Source: Acidimicrobiia bacterium
GTDB lineage: Bacteria > Actinomycetota > Acidimicrobiia > Spongiisociales > ZC4RG35
NCBI GenBank assembly: GCA_017577575.1
Contig: PKRG01000020.1
Span: forward strand, 1 to 44,626
Reading direction: 5' to 3'
Length of the DNA stretch: 44,626 nt
Shown here: positions 44,012 through 44,626 of the stretch, one piece after another
Layout of the letters: every line of letters begins with the position of its first letter
How positions within the stretch are numbered: the stretch's first letter is position 1
Program-made: the position numbers and the translations under genes
Notes under the pieces: generated by a model
What the model was told of the DNA's origin: nothing
Seen by the model: the letters and a program-made list of their open reading frames with translations, nothing else
Databases searched by the model: none

Positions 44012-44626
44012 TCTTCGAGTAGGCGCGACGCCAGGGTGGCGGCGGCTTCCGGGTCGGTGATCCGGGTGGGCAGGACGCGGATCTCCACTCCCAGATCCAG
44101 CTCGGTGTCGGCGGCGTCCACCGGGTCGATCACGATCTCGTCGAGGAGGCCCTCGTAGGCGGCGATCACCCCTGCCGTGCCCGAAGGCAGGCCCAGCCCT
44201 TCCATGACCTTGTCGGCGGGCCCCTTCAGTGCCCGGCCGCCGATGAGCGGGCTGACTGCCACCACGCGTCGAGCCTCCATCACCGCGTCGGCCACGTCGG
44301 GGATGGCGAGAATGGGCCATATCGAAAGCGGTGGGTTGGAAGGGCCGATCACGACCAGATCGGCGTCTTCGATCGCCTCCAGGACCCCGGGAGCGGGACG
44401 GGCGGACTCCACGCCGACGAAGCGCACGTCGTCGACGGGAGACATGTGCTGGCGGTCGACGAAGTAGTTCTGGAACGGCAGCCACCCTTCGCCCGGCACG
44501 TGTACCTGGGTGCGGATCCGGTCTTCTGGGGCTCGCAACACCGTCCCCTCCCCCCCTTCTCCGGCGTCCTCTGCTTTCTTCCCCTGGCTCGTTTTCCAGC
44601 CCTCCTCCAGCCGAGCTCTGCTGACC
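44008..44626 (-). CDS. cofD: 2-phospho-L-lactate transferase (FbiA/CofD), C-terminal part, truncated at window end
   Basis: The frame is open to the right end of the window, so only about 205 codons of an expected 310-330 are visible and the start is outside. Recognisable CofD segments are RIRTQVHVPGEGWLPFQNYFVD, SARPAPGVLEAIEDADLVVIGPSNPPLSIWPIL, and AVSPLIGGRALKGPADKVMEGLG, which bind the F420 precursor and the 2-phospholactate/phosphoenolpyruvyl donor. CofD transfers phospholactyl or PEP moieties to FO. An odd, basic and glycine-rich insertion (about KTSQGKKAEDAGEGGEGT) precedes the RAPEDRIRTQ segment. Coupled to cofE by a 4-base overlap. Confidence 0.88.
   Translation of the reverse strand, partial: VSRARLEEGWKTSQGKKAEDAGEGGEGTVLRAPEDRIRTQVHVPGEGWLPFQNYFVDRQHMSPVDDVRFVGVESARPAPGVLEAIEDADLVVIGPSNPPLSIWPILAIPDVADAVMEARRVVAVSPLIGGRALKGPADKVMEGLGLPSGTAGVIAAYEGLLDEIVIDPVDAADTELDLGVEIRVLPTRITDPEAAATLASRLLEE

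Overview
The window is a dense, GC-rich, bacterial chromosome segment with short intergenic gaps (none over about 135 bases), many GTG starts and frequent 4-base stop/start overlaps (ATGA, GTGA). Coenzyme F420 biosynthesis genes, a probable F420/flavin-split-barrel protein, LCP and PASTA-type cell-wall proteins and TANNNT boxes placed 6-7 bases before start codons (leaderless pattern) point to an actinobacterium. The repeated Cys-containing SLH-type domain makes me favour Acidimicrobiia or a relative, but that is inference. I see no tRNA, rRNA, insertion sequence, phage gene or CRISPR array.

Layout. (1) 1-7168: tail of a GT-C membrane glycosyltransferase, then a minus-strand glycan operon: CgeB-like glycosyltransferase, a fused GT2 + polysaccharide pyruvyl transferase, a GT4 and a methyltransferase, linked by 4-base overlaps. 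(2) 7206-15670: five secreted proteins with unrelated enzyme modules (subtilase, CAP, glucose/sorbosone dehydrogenase, M15 peptidase, SpoIID/LytB), each with three copies of a Cys-paired SLH-like repeat. The subtilase lies on the minus strand directly upstream of the pyruvyl transferase operon. (3) 15757-23703: more glycan assembly: UDP-HexNAc dehydrogenase, GT4, GT2, a membrane protein, leucyl aminopeptidase, a WcaJ-type priming transferase and a flippase. (4) 23690-28513: small hypothetical protein, PASTA-type class A PBP and an acyl-CoA mutase large subunit. (5) 28570-33297: a very large subtilase with PA, DUF11-like, collagen-like and three SLH-like segments. (6) 33432-40589: flavoprotein reductase, redoxin, flavin-split-barrel protein, biotin-dependent acyl-CoA carboxylase alpha and beta subunits, biotin ligase and a dienelactone-hydrolase-like protein. 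(7) 40696-43284: LCP glycopolymer transferase and UDP-glucose dehydrogenase. (8) 43310-44626: F420 genes cofE and partial cofD.

How it fits together (inference). In Firmicutes, SLH domains bind a secondary cell wall polymer carrying pyruvylated sugars made by CsaB. Here one window holds a pyruvyl transferase domain, activated uronic acid sugars, a priming transferase, several glycosyltransferases, a flippase, an LCP ligase and six SLH-like proteins. This looks like an actinobacterial version of pyruvylated-glycan/SLH surface anchoring, using a modified SLH domain in which the usual G-x-x-D-G loop is replaced by a two-cysteine loop. The acyl-CoA carboxylase, mutase, biotin ligase and F420 genes are housekeeping metabolism.
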